DNA from: Ampelocalamus luodianensis
Taxonomy: Eukaryota > Streptophyta > Magnoliopsida > Poales > Poaceae
Length of the DNA stretch: 64,000 nucleotides
NCBI GenBank assembly: GCA_036346255.1
Contig: CM070636.1
Location: forward strand, 26,915,539 to 26,979,538
Reading direction: 5' to 3'
Shown: one piece after another, positions 1 to 10,004 of the stretch
How the letters are laid out: every line of letters starts with the position of its first letter
How positions within the stretch are numbered: position 1 is the stretch's first letter
Position numbers and translations under genes: made by a program
The notes under the pieces: model-generated
The model's input: only the letters and a program-made list of their open reading frames with translations
Told to the model about the DNA's origin: nothing
Database searches by the model: none

Positions 1-552
1 CGCCGCCGCCGGTGCGGTTGAGTTGACTCGGCCGAAGTCGGGCTTGGCTCGAGCCCGAGTCCGACTTCGCACCGAGGAACAAAGCAAACCGATAGGGTTT
101 GATTTTTGAACCAAACTTTGGGATTTAATTGAGGCATCAAATCAACTCCAAAATTTATGAATTTTTAATTGAGCTTCGACTTAAAAGGATTAACCTTCCA
201 TAAAATTTCCAGAGGTTTTGTGCACCAAATTTTCTCAAGAAATTCCGAAGGTGATTTGTGAGGTTTGACCAAGGTTTGACTTGCCTCTAAAATATTTCAA
301 ATAATTTCAAAAATTATGAAATAATTCGGAGGTGTTACTACAACCCTAGAACCAGAAAATTATTACCAAGGGTTTGACATAAGATTTCACCAGAAGGTTT
401 TGACTTGAGATAAATGAGGATTTTGATTTTGAATTTCCCAAAATTCCTTTACAAGAATTTCGAAAAGTTTCAAGAGTAAAGGATGAAGGAAAAGTTTTAA
501 TTTACCCTCATTTTATTACATTTGAAACACAAGCCAAAATGGGGATGTTACA
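1..552 (-). mobile_element. Gypsy-type LTR, 5' part only (window edge)
   Basis: Read on the minus strand, this stretch starts at 552 with TGTAACATCCCC and runs into AT-rich sequence with many short homopolymers, the usual start of several grass Ty3/gypsy LTRs. A similar minus-strand start (TGTAACAGCCC) ends at 63507. The junction at 552/553 cuts into pol-like sequence of another Gypsy element, so this one is probably the younger insertion. The other end lies outside the window, so neither length nor target duplication can be tested. No open frame of note is present. Confidence 0.5.
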
Positions 553-988
553 ACTTCGGTACCAAAAAGGAAGTATAACCAAAGGTGTGTTGGATAGGTT
601 CCTTATAGTTGCGGGAATTTGTAGGTTTGCGCATCGCTAGGACCGCCTCGAGTACATGCGCGGAGTACACAATGTCTTGTATATTCCGGTGTAGAGGTAG
701 TACATGAGAGGTCCGGAGCTTGATATTTTGTTAGAGCGGTTGGCCAACGAGTAAGACCTTACCTTCGAGACCCGTGTGTTGAGCGTACCAGTAAAGATCG
801 AGACTAGTGTTGAGGTGAAAAATGTTGGTATCCGTCAAAGTGATGTGATCCCATAAGTCCGAGAGGGAAGCAACTTGTGAATTGGAGTCTCACATGCGCG
901 AGCGATATCAACATTGTTCTACAATAAGTGGTGACGTTAGCAAGTTAAGCAAGATTAGAATTCGGGTCGAATTCTTTAAGGGGTAGAA
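553..988 (+). pseudogene. 3' end of Gypsy (chromodomain-type) pol plus polypurine tract
   Basis: Broken reading frames resemble the C-terminal end of a Ty3/gypsy polyprotein: a stretch like LTFETR followed by remains of the chromodomain end. The sequence near 850-915 (GAG..GGAGTCTCACATGCGCGAGCGATAT) matches the same position in two other copies here (30225-30280 and 48670-48725). There the residues read ATWELESRM and VTWELES, a chromodomain signature. Stops and frameshifts interrupt all frames. The purine tract TTAAGGGGTAGAA at 977-988 directly precedes the LTR and would prime plus-strand synthesis. This shows that the LTR beginning at 989 is the 3' LTR and that the rest of the element lies upstream of the window. 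Confidence 0.6.
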
Positions 989-3332
989 TGTAATACCCCA
1001 AAAGTATTAGAAATAATTAACGGAGAGAGTTATTTGAATTTCAACCGTTTTTTCAGGATTTTAAATGGGATTTTAGAATTTCTCTTGAAGGGATTAAATC
1101 TTGGGCCAAAGGCCCATAGTCTTGGCCCATTAAGGGTAGTCAAAACCCTAGGGTTACTGTAGCACACAACTCGCATCAGCATGCCACCGCCGCTACTGAT
1201 ATCACCCCCTCCTCCCAAGCGCACCCATCCTCCATTGGTGCCTCCTTCCTCTCCGTCGGTGCTCTTTGCTGCCGATCAAGTGAAGAAAGGAGAGATCATC
1301 TTCGCGGGGCCAAATCTTCACCTTGATGCGATTCTACAAGGGTAACGTCGCGTGTTCTTCGTTGGTTGTTGCGTAGTAGTTGCGGTTGATGTCGTATGGT
1401 AGATTGAATTTCGTCGGTTTAATATATCGCGTTCTGTCTAGTAGTTTGGACGAGTTTTCATGTTTTTAGAGGTAGAATCTGGGGATCCACCCTCCTAGAG
1501 ATAGTTGGCTTATGTTCTTAGCTTTCAGTGGCCGCCAAGAACGCCCAAATCCGATTAACGGTCTAGGAGTTATGAATTTTAAGTATCGTTGTCCTCTCGA
1601 TCTACCACTTTCGGACAGATTGTAGGAAACGGGTAAAACTGTTAGTTAAAGTGGAAATCAGAGGATCTCGTTATAACAAAAATGTAGGTAATTTCCATAC
1701 CTTTTCAGAGAGATAAAGAACGCAAGATTTGGACTTTCGTAGCAAACGTTATGATAGTTTTAGTGATCTGTCTAGAAAACTCGACGTGAATTTGTTGTTA
1801 TGATAATTAGCTCGATAGGGTTATTAGATGACTGAATCAGAGGACTCACCAACTAGGTTTATATGGAGATTTTGTTAAGCTTTAATTAGAGTCCAAGAAC
1901 ACCTCATTTGAACCTCTGTACTAAAAGTTATGAATTTTAGAACGTGATGGTCCACAGAGGGGATAGAATAACACTTAGAAGTTGGGGTTGGGTTCACGCT
2001 AAAGGAACTATTGCGAGTTCGTGTTTACTCTTATAGTTTTTGGCCTATTATCGTTATCTTAGCGTGCATTATAAATATGTTCAGTGGAGGTTTGATCCCG
2101 GAGGCAGCCCTTCTCGCACGTCCCTCGTACTCTCGCGGTTAAGGCAAATATAGTGATGGATATGATAGAAAACATTGCATGCCATTGTTTGATAAATACT
2201 AGGAGTGTTTGTGTTATCCATGATTGTTATGGTGGTATGTTTGGTATTGTTCATGGTTTCTAGTGATACGAGTTATGTGTTATTCATGGATGTTTGAAAG
2301 TTATGAAGTCTATGATACATGCTAGTATTGATATATTAGCCGTGTTTTATTGATAGTATGATATGCTGGTTAAAGATGAGGAATGCTTATGATACGAGTG
2401 ACTGTTAATCATGTATGGTATTGATGTTGTTCATGCTTATTGCAAAACGGTAATTGTTCATATGCACCATGAGAGCATTCATAATACCTGGTCACGTGGT
2501 GACGAGGAATGCATATTTGAGGTCCCCGTCATGTAGATGACGGGCTTGAGGTCCCCACATTCGTAGAATGTGGGCATTGAGAAGAGGTCCCCATCATGTA
2601 AACGATGGGCTTATGGTCCCCACACTTGTGGAGTGTGGGCTTGAGGTCCCATATACTTGCGAGTATTGGGCACTGGTCTCTCAGTGCTTGCGAGCACAGT
2701 ATGGGTACGCAGCGACGGTTAGATACCTCGACATCGTGTAATGCGCAAAAGAGAGAGAGAAAGATAAGGAGCATTTGAGCATTTGCATAGCATGAGCATG
2801 TGATACGTTTGGTGTGTGGCTGGATGGATAATAATTGACGATTTACCATTATGTATGCTGTTGATGCCATGAATTGTACTTGCTGAGTCGGTGGACTCAC
2901 TCTTGCTTTTATTGTTGTTTTAGGTACCCAATCCAAGAACGACATGCATGGGAGGGAGTAGCTCTATGTTCACACGCACACTACCATGAACCTTCTAAAG
3001 TTGATTAAATTTCAAATCATGCCTTAATAAATGAGCAAATTGCTTAATTGATTCAATATGATGATGTTTTCGTGTTGGATTATTTGTAATAACGAAGACT
3101 ATCATATTTGGATATTGGTGATTATGCTCTAGTCACTTAGTATGTCATGAATGCCTACTGATTATGCTGAATGTTCGATTGTTTAATTTGGATAAATGTA
3201 ATTGTTCGAACCCTTGGTAAAGTTAGCTAAAGAGAGAAGGTTCTACCAGAATTTAGTAAAGTGTCTTGGTTTTAATCTGCTTTGTTGTTAGTTTAGTAGC
3301 ATTCCAGGGTCGTGTTGGACTGGGGTGTTATA
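989..3332 (+). mobile_element. Gypsy 3' LTR, TGTAATACC family (2.34 kb)
   Basis: The LTR starts TGTAATACCCC and ends GGGGTGTTATA (the usual final CA is mutated). It is homologous along its length to the LTRs at 24113-26437 and 30389-32730 and, inverted, to 45983-48171. Shared landmarks are the early CT-rich block, the CAAGGGTAACG stretch near 1338 that looks like a splice donor, the hairpin array near 2490-2700, and a TTTTAGGTAC stretch near 2920 that looks like a splice acceptor. It is inserted into a Copia integrase gene that resumes at 3333. The predicted target duplication is TTTGA (3333-3337), whose partner would precede the 5' LTR outside the window. Confidence 0.85.
2488..2700. repeat. 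Tandem hairpin array inside LTR (copy 1)
   Basis: Successive short inverted repeats each sit behind a GGTCCC lead. Stems are CCCGTCAT/ATGACGGG at 2525-2544 (loop GTAG), CCCACATTC/GAATGTGGG at 2554-2574 (loop GTA), CCCATC/GATGGG at 2590-2609, and CCCACACT/AGTGTGGG at 2619-2639 (loop TGTGG). An imperfect stem CCCATATACT follows, then GTGCT/AGCAC. A leading stem near 2488 reads CTGGTCAC/GTGACGAG with one mismatch. The same order of hairpins occurs in the other LTR copies with different stem sequences (see findings). Confidence 0.85.
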
Positions 3333-4855
3333 TTTGATGATTATTGTATGAAAATGGGAATTAAAGTTGAGCATTCTGTACCGCACATCCGCACCCAGAA
3401 TGGACTAGCAGGATTTTGAAGAATTGTAATTTACCAATTACATGTTGGGGACACGCAATTCTGCTCGCAGCAGCTCTCATCAATTTTAGACCGTCGGCCT
3501 ATAACATCCACCCACCTATGCAACTAGCGCAAGGGTCAGCACCAAAAACTTTTCATCTTCGCAGGTTTGGTTGCAAGGTTTACATACCTATACCACCACC
3601 GCCGCGAACAACAATGGGTCTTCTTTGAAAGTCTGGAATATACGTTGGTTATGTGACAGCATCCATAATCAGGTATTTGGACCCTATGACTGGATATTTG
3701 CATAATGCCCGATTCGCTGATAGTATATTACATGAGGTTAATTTCCCGTCATTAGGGGGAGGAAATCAACCCTTGATGATAATATCGGGAAATAATTGAA
3801 GTCTAGAAGACAATTGAAGTCCAGAAAATAATTGAAATCTATACATATGACCCGCGCACTAGTGAAGCAAATAGAGAAGTCCAGAAGATAATTGAAGTCT
3901 AGAAGACAATTGAAGTCCAGAAGATAATTGATTTGCAAATATTAGCGAATCAACTGCCAGACCACTTTAGTGATTTAAAAAATGTGACCAAGTAGTATTT
4001 GCCTGTATACAATGCACCGGAGAGGGTTGAAATACCAATGAAGGTATCCCTAATCCCGTCCAGAGGCTTTAGAAAAGGACGAGAACTCCGACCCCTCGAA
4101 TCCGAAGTAACCGGGGACGCTTGGTGAAAAAGGATAAGGACTTGACACAGCCGATCACCGAAGTGCCCTAGAACTAGAAGGGGAGCCAGTTGAGACTTGG
4201 CATCGGTATGGAACCTTTAGAAAAGGCATACCAGAATTGAACATCCCTATGAAGGGAGACATCAGTATAGATGTGTGCGTACACATCGAAACTGAAAAAC
4301 TAAAGGGACTTGCCCCGCAATTGGAATCGGCGGTGAGCAAGTAGAAGCATTAGAAGAATCGCCCCTTGAAGAAATAGCTATAAAATTTATGACCACGGGA
4401 GAATCTTTGAATATGACAACAGCCAATATCGACATTTACTTTGCAAACAAACTTGCCACTATCATCAATGTTGATCCAGAGCCTGCATCGCTCGCTGAAT
4501 GAAATAAAAGATCAGATTGAAAGAAGGCAATAGAAATTGAATTATTCTCTCCGAATAAAAAAAAGGCGTTTGGGCCTGTAAGCCGCACGCCTCCCCTTGT
4601 GCACGCCGTAGGGCATAAGTGGGTATTTGTTCGAAAGAGAAATGAAAAGAAGCAAGACTCGTTGCATAAGGTTTCACTAAACATCCAGGGATGATTATGA
4701 AGAAACCTATTCCCCAGTCATGGGCGGAGCTCCCTTTAGATATTTATCTCAATGACAGTGAACTTGAAGTTAGAAGTGAAATTGATGGATGGGGTACCAG
4801 CATACCTTTATGAAATATTGGATTCAGACATTTATATGAAGATACCTTAATGTAT
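3333..4855 (+). pseudogene. Copia polyprotein relic 1 (integrase end to reverse transcriptase)
   Basis: Directly after the Gypsy LTR the frame reads FDDYCMKMGIKVEHSVPH and then LENCNLPxxCWGHA-like sequence (seen as KNCNLPITCWGHA), RPSAYN, FGCKVYIPIPPP and YLDPMTGYLHNARFADS. These are landmarks of the integrase core and its C-terminal side in plant Ty1/copia elements. The reverse transcriptase start follows in pieces near 4590-4860: KRRLGL, VRKRNEKK, DYEETYSPVM, LMDG, DIYMKIP. Many stops and frameshifts occur and a minisatellite has expanded at 3793-3930, so it is not functional. Everything upstream (gag, protease, integrase zinc finger) is separated by the Gypsy element or lost. It ends abruptly near 4855, where a different Copia family begins. 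Confidence 0.8.
3793..3930 (+). repeat. 18-bp minisatellite in Copia coding sequence
   Basis: The unit AATTGAAGTCYAGAAGAY is repeated in two clusters (from about 3793 and 3870) around a short non-repeat spacer. In the Copia reading frame each unit encodes a six-residue block close to EVQKII, so the expansion keeps frame although one unit carries a stop (GTCTAG). Related Copia proteins usually have one such block here; that is recollection of the family, not something shown by this sequence. Confidence 0.75.
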
Positions 4856-7001
4856 CCCTGTCCCGAACTTCCCTCTCCTCCGGCTCCACCTGCCCCCTCT
4901 CCGTCGAAGTTTCCTTCTAGCTCTTTTGTTGATATTCCACTTTTTCCCCTGCACTCTCTTGCCGTCCTCAACCTACTCCTTCTCCAGTTGAGCTACCGTC
5001 TTTGTTGGGCCTTGTTCCCAGCTCTCCTTCGTCCTTGCTGGGTCCTGCTTCACCTTCTCCCAAATACGATCTTCATGATCGTGACACTGTTAGGCCTTTT
5101 GAGCGCTACGGTTTTGCAGCCGCTGCTTTTTCTATGCCTACGACCTACCGTGAGGCTACTACTCACCCTGAATGGCAGCTCGCGATGTCTGAGGAGATTG
5201 CTGCTTTGGAGCGTACTGTCACTTGGGATCTTGTACTCTTACCTATGTGTGACTCCTATCACGTGCAAGTGGGTGTACAAGATGAAGACCCGCTCAGATG
5301 GTTCCATTGAGCGCTACAAGGCTCGTCTTGTTGCGCGTGGTTTTCAGCAGGAGCATAGTCGTGACTACGATGAGACCTTTGCTCTTGTCACTCTCATGAC
5401 CACTATTCGTACTCACCTTGTTGTGGCTTCTGTTCGCTGAGAATGTCTACATGCAGCCGCTCTCTGGGTATTCTGTTCCTGATGGTATGGTTTGTCGCCT
5501 TCGTCGCTCTCTGGGCTCAAACAAGCCCCTCGTGCTTAGTTTGACCGCTTCTCCTTTGTTGTCACTACTGCTGGCTTCTCCGTCGGTGATCATGACCCTG
5601 TCCTCTTTGTACACACCTCTCGGTGTCGGATGCTCCTCCTACATGTGGATGATATGATCATTATTTGAGATGACTCTCAATATAATGCCTTTGTGAAGGA
5701 GCATCTCAGTGAGCAATTCTTGATGTCTGATTTGGATCATCTTTGTTACTTCCTTGTGATTTTTTTTGAGAGAATGCTGGCAATTTATTGATCACAAAAC
5801 TTCATTATAAAGAGTCTTCGAATACACTCTGGTACATCATTGCGAATAAAAGATCTAACAGAGTACTCACAAGATCTAGCTAGAGTATGTGCCGCCATAT
5901 TCACCACACGACTAACATGACGAAAAAAACCGAGGAAAAACCCTCTGCCACAAACTTGATATTAGAGATAACCACACTAACAGAGGACCGATCCCGCATC
6001 GACAAATTCAACCATTGCACCATAGACAAGCAGTCAGAAGCTCCTTGTATGGGTCAACATACACACCATGGCTAGAACTAGAGCTTCTAGCCCTTGGTGA
6101 TTTCGAGTGATTAAAAGTATCACTCGATGGCTCCTTTTGATCATGAGCAGTAGAGCCACAGTCCGTCAAAAATGAATTATTGCTGGACCTTCCTTCGGAT
6201 TGAGGTCACGTCTACGCCTGAGGGCTACTACCTCTCCCAAGAAAAGTACATTCAGGATATCCTTGCTCACGCTTGTTTCACTGATCAGCGCATGGTGGAT
6301 ATTACTATAGAGCTTGGTGTTCATCTTCGGTTTACTGATGGTGAGTCTCTTGAGAACCCTACTCGCTACCGTCATCTTGTTGGGAGCCTCATCTACCTTG
6401 GGATCAATCGACTGACATTTCTTACGCAGTTCACATCTTGAGTCAGTTCATCTCTGCTCTCACTCAGCTCCATTACAGTCACATTCTTCGTGTTTTGCGA
6501 TATCTTCGTGGGACCATCGCTCGTCATCTTTTCTTTCCTCGCTCTAGTTCTTTGCACCATCAGGTGTACTCTGATGCGATCTGGGTTAGCGATCAGTCTG
6601 ATCATCGGTCTCTTTCTACCTATTGTGTTTTCCTTGGATTCTCTCTGATTGCCGGAAGACCAAAAAGCAGACTCGTCGTTTCCCGTTCGAGTGCTGAGGT
6701 TGAGTTGACAACCATGACGTCATTGATAATTGAGATCACCTGGTTTCAGTGGCTACTTGAGGATTTCGGTGTTTTAGTTTCTGCACCGATTCTTCTCTTA
6801 TCAGACAATACTGGTGCGATTAGCATTGCTCGAGATCTAATGAAGCATGATCTCGCAAGTGCAAGACCAAGCTATTGCTCTTCAGTATGTGTCTTCAGAG
6901 TTTCAGTTATCAGATTTCTTCACCAAGACACAAGTAGGGTTCAACACAATTTCTACCTCTCCAAACTCAATGTTGTTGATCCACCGTGAGATTGAAGGGG
7001 G
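4856..7001 (+). pseudogene. Copia polyprotein relic 2 (reverse transcriptase and RNase H)
   Basis: This is a second Copia family. In order: a proline/serine-rich linker, YREATTHPEWQLAMSEEIAA, CKWVYKMKTRSDGSIERYKA with RLVARGFQQ (reverse transcriptase start), VYMQPLSGYSVPDGMVCRLR, a broken form of the YVDDMI catalytic region near 5640, then after the LINE insertion PEGYYLSQEKYIQDIL, RYRHLVGSLIYL, SQFISALTQLHYSHILRVLR, RSLSTYCVFLG, SRSSAEVEL (RNase H), LLSDNTGAISIARD and LNVVDPP at the C-terminus. Several frameshifts and deletions are present; for example the GLKQAP block after RRSLG is altered to NKPLV. A polypurine tract (TTGAAGGGGG, 6993-7001) and LTR follow directly. The upstream half is missing, so it is a truncated dead copy. 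Confidence 0.85.
5760..6187 (-). mobile_element. 5'-truncated LINE fragment with RNase H domain
   Basis: This interrupts the Copia reverse transcriptase between FLVI (5750) and the resumed IEVTSTPEG (6200). On the minus strand it ends in eight A residues (T run at 5760-5767), preceded by a stop codon. The encoded C-terminus includes ASDCLSMVQWLN, SNIKFVAEGFSSV, then after a one-base frameshift RVVNMAAHTLARSCEYSVRS and MKFCDQ-stop. This matches the RNase H-like domain (RVT_3 type) at the end of plant LINE polyproteins. The flanks ACTTCCTTG and ACCTTCCTTCG look like a degraded target duplication. 5' truncation, a poly(A) end and a short 3' UTR are typical of target-primed reverse transcription. 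Confidence 0.75.
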
Positions 7002-7167
7002 TGTTAGATATGTATCTAGCTTAGGGTTTGAACCTTAACTGATACCATGTTAGATGGAGAGGGAGAATGGAAATGTGAATTTTTTGATGTATTGTATTGT
7101 AATAGCCCAAAGGCCAATTTACCATGTACATGGTAGATCAATATGCAAAGAGCACCCATCTAAGACA
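7002..7167 (+). mobile_element. Short Copia 3' LTR
   Basis: It begins TGTTAGATATG right after the polypurine tract of Copia relic 2 and probably ends at ATCTAAGACA, which mirrors the start. It contains a CCATGTACATGG palindrome near 7120. A length of about 166 bp fits short-LTR Copia families. The 3' boundary is a judgement from the terminal inverted motif; no target duplication can be tested because the 5' end of the element is missing. Confidence 0.55.
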
Positions 7168-7498
7168 CTGATCCGGTCCTGTAGAGGATTTTTTAAAGTC
7201 AGTTTTCCAGTTAGAGCCTAATATGGTATTTAGTGCTATGATCATCTATAATTTGATTGTTGTACTGTCATGAAATATCTTTGTGAAGGTATAGTTCATC
7301 CATAAGCCTGGACTAACTGATTCATGGTTACAGTCAATTAATCTTAGAAATTCATATATAGACATCGAACTCTCACTCTGAGCAGTTTGATATGTAAATG
7401 TAGATAAATCTTTCTTTCTTTTCTTTCCCTGTTAAAATCATAGCTAAGTAGCTAACACATAAAATTCCCATAATGTTTATATATGCAGCTTCAGTTCA
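7168..7498. other. Non-coding stretch before possible terminal exon
   Basis: AT-rich sequence without open frames or recognisable repeats. It ends in a T-rich tract and ATATGCAG at 7491-7498, which would suit a 3' splice site. It could be the remnant of an intron into which the Copia element inserted. Confidence 0.3.
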
Positions 7499-7560
7499 AC
7501 GACCAACGGTTTGAGGATGCACAGGAAGCAGAACATGAGAGCCAAGGAAATGGACACTAG
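7499..7560 (+). CDS. Possible orphan terminal exon of an unrecognised gene
   Basis: After the splice-acceptor-like ATATGCAG an open frame reads LQFNDQRFEDAQEAEHESQG followed by NGH and TAG. It is acidic and polar, like a disordered C-terminal tail. It is followed by T-rich, gene-tail-like sequence to about 7860 with no further frame. I do not recognise the protein and no upstream exon is visible; the sequence upstream is Copia. It may be the last exon of a gene whose front lies beyond the transposon nest, or chance. The frame is only 20 codons, so support is weak. Confidence 0.3.
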
Positions 7561-7998
7561 GTGCAGGCACCCTACCCTGTCAGTCTTCCTCGAGGAAACA
7601 ATATAATTGGTTCTTTGTAGATTAGATTGCTATTGATGCAGCATGGTTTGCCATAAAGACTTCACTTTATTTTTTTTTTCTTTTCCTTGATGTCATAGAT
7701 TTACTCCTTTGGACAACCTTGTAAACATTACATGCATCAATGGCAACATATGTGAGAGAAGGTCTTGCTACTGGTCAAGAAAATGTAACTTGTAAGCATT
7801 CTGGAGGATGTGAGCGAATGTAGTTTCATCTCCAAACGGATAGAATGGGGGAAAGGAAAGGAGATCTTTGGTATTCTGTTGTATCCTGTACGATACAAGT
7901 ATGATCATCTAGATCTAGGATCATATTCATAGCAGCATTGACAATGTATGACATGGAAAACATATCTCAACGAGAAAGCTGAAATTGTTACAGTTGTA

Positions 7999-8089
7999 GG
8001 CCCCTTTTTAAAATGCAATAGTTTTTCCAGATTTCCTACGGGAGTTGGCTGTTTTCTACGAAATTCCTGTGTTCAAATAGGCCCAAGGT
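7999..8089. mobile_element. Possible very short MITE
   Basis: The left end GGCCCCTTTTTAAAATGCAAT and right end ATTCCTGTGTTCAAATAGGCCC are imperfect inverted repeats of the GGCC..TTT..A..GGAAT type common in grass MITEs. No clear target duplication is seen, so the call rests on the termini alone. Confidence 0.3.
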
Positions 8090-8528
8090 GTGTGCTGAGC
8101 GAAGAACATTGCTTGTCTGTGTAATGGTAACATTTTTTTTTGTTTATTGGCCTGTATGTTCATTGCTTTCATGCATATTTCCGAGGTGGTGGTGTTATGT
8201 GTGTTTGTATATTGCTATGTGAGGAATTGATCATTTGCCACTTGGAGATTGGCAATTGAGGCAAGAGTTACCCACCGGCAACCGCAGTGCCCGTCTCATC
8301 TATGGCTGCCACCTTCACCGCCATTCACCAATTGCCGGTACTATGCCATCAGGAGCTTGCTTCTAATAGAAATGTTTAGGCCACAATACCTAGTGTTATG
8401 TGCCAGTTATCAACGTACGGTGCCTTGGGTTTTGTGTAACAGGCCAGGGATACGTGCCACTTACTAATATAGTCTGTTTGTTCTTTTTTTATTGATCATT
8501 AACTATAGCCGTGCAGCCAAGAAGTGAG

Positions 8529-8926
8529 AAACCCTAGGAGCAGTTTTTATTTTTTAATTTTTTTTAAAAAATATTTTAAAGATAGCCTCTTCCTAACTTT
8601 ATTTCCAATTTTAACCCCTTTGGTCTCGCCACTACGTGTGGCGTGATAAAAGCACGTTGCCACGCCACGGATCTTGGCACGGCAAATGAGTGTTGTCACG
8701 CCACTCCTTTTGGCGTGACAAAACTTAGCCCGAACACAGACGCGTGTTGGCTATGAGGGTTATCTGGCAGGTTTGGTCACACCGTGGTAGGTGGCATGGC
8801 AGCACAATTTGGTCACGCCACGGGTCATGACGTGACCAAAGGGGTGAATTGGAAATAAAGTTAAGAAGAGGCTATCTTTAAAATATTTTTTAAAAAAGGA
8901 TTAAAAAAAAACTGCTCAAACCCTAG
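8529..8926. mobile_element. Mutator-type MITE with 9-bp target duplication
   Basis: The 380-bp element at 8538-8917 is flanked by identical AAACCCTAG copies at 8529-8537 and 8918-8926. Terminal inverted repeats are about 85 bp: the left arm is 8538-8625 starting GAGCAGTTTTT, the right arm 8834-8917 ending AAAACTGCTC. The arms are AT-rich outside and carry ATTTCCAATT next to ACCCCTTTGGTC inside. The core is GC-richer with several GGCGTGA/TCACGCC inverted motifs. Nine-base target duplications with long inverted repeats are diagnostic of the Mutator superfamily. It has no coding capacity. Confidence 0.92.
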
Positions 8927-9206
8927 CCGTCTGTTAATTCACCGTCGGCTCCTCTCCCTTCTACGACATTCTCGCAAGTGAGTTGGGGACTCGATTTCCA
9001 GAAATAATTTTAGATTTGTTTAATTTCTTCTGTTTTTTTCCTAATCAAGTTGTTCTAGTTTTATTATTCTCCGGTGAGTTATCAGCCGGATTTCTTTTAC
9101 TCATGACGGTTTTTATCGGACCAATTCAGTTTTTATCTGACAGATTTCCTTTACTCTAATTCTCTTCCGATGAGAACCAGTATTGAGGCGTAGGTCCTAC
9201 ACATCG
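8927..9206. other. Leader-like sequence after the MITE
   Basis: CT-rich sequence (8940-8970), then CTCGCAAGTGAGTTGG near 8972, which contains a good splice-donor match, and T-rich sequence after it. Together with the telo-box-like AAACCCTAG this looks like a promoter or 5' UTR with a leader intron, but no following gene is recognised beyond a 33-codon ORF. Confidence 0.25.
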
Positions 9207-9308
9207 ATGGATATTATCGACATTCCACTTCTTGTCGTCGTGATGGTTAGCGTTGATGAAATCGTTGAAAGATTTGGAGTCCATGATATGGAAGATAAAG
9301 AAGTCTAA
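9207..9308 (+). CDS. Small ORF, 33 codons, unrecognised
   Basis: An ATG at 9207 opens a frame encoding MDIIDIPLLVVVMVSVDEIV and then an acidic end ERFGVHDMEDKEV before TAA at 9306-9308. It has a hydrophobic start and charged end. It follows a leader-like region with a splice-donor-like site. No homologue is recognised, and a frame this short can occur by chance. The next 500 bases (9310-9820) are AT-rich with nothing I can identify. Confidence 0.2.
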   Translation: MDIIDIPLLVVVMVSVDEIVERFGVHDMEDKEV

Positions 9309-9830
9309 TACGATTCAATGACTAAGGACTTAATGGTAGCAAGTGACTATTCATCTAGAATCTTCAATCGAAAAGTAGGGTACTTAGGTTATGAATTATT
9401 AATATAAATCAAAGAATCTTTCTTTTAAAAAAGCCAACCTATTAAAAACTTTGACCATAAAATTAGAAAAAAATAAAGATGCCATATGAAAATTATACTA
9501 ATAGATTTGTCATCAAAAGTAATTTTAAATTATTTATATTTTAATAGATTTTTCTAGCATATAATTAGAACATTTAATAATCATAGAGGCGCCTTGGATA
9601 CCATGTCTATGCCCAAAATGACAAGTAAAAAGGAATTAATTATGTATAATTTAATTTAGATACCACAATATTTGAGGGGTGTGTACAAAATAATTTAGAT
9701 TTTTTATATGACATTTTGGGATTTTTTTATATTTTTAGTGGATTTTATATTTCCATTTTTAGATGAACCCAAAAAAAAAGAGAACGTTTTTTTAGAAAGA
9801 GAAAAAAAGAAAAGAGATAACCTAGTGTCT

Positions 9831-9920
9831 AGCCCATTAGCGGGCCGGTTGGTGCTGGGCTGAGCCCATACATATCATATAAAAGCCCTTCCATGCACCG
9901 TCCTCCTGTCCGAAACCCTA
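9831..9920 (+). promoter_or_regulatory. RPS20 core promoter and leader motifs
   Basis: Site II-type elements (TGGGCY or its complement) occur at 9831-9836 (AGCCCA), 9856-9861 (TGGGCT) and 9863-9868 (AGCCCA). A TATA box TATAAAAG lies at 9878-9885. A telo-box AAACCCTA lies at 9913-9920, about 30 bases past the TATA box and so near or in the leader. Site II plus telo-box is the known signature of plant promoters for ribosomal-protein and other translation genes. The start codon is 85 bases further on. Confidence 0.8.
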
Positions 9921-10004
9921 ACCCCACCTGCGCCGTCTTCCCAGAGCACCCACACCAATCCGAGAGGGAGCGAGCGGAGAAGCCAAGGCAAATCAGAGAG
10001 AAAC

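Noticed and set aside
9913..9920. Interstitial telomere repeat
   Set aside because: A single AAACCCTA beside a TATA box and TGGGCY sites is a telo-box promoter motif; there is no tandem array.
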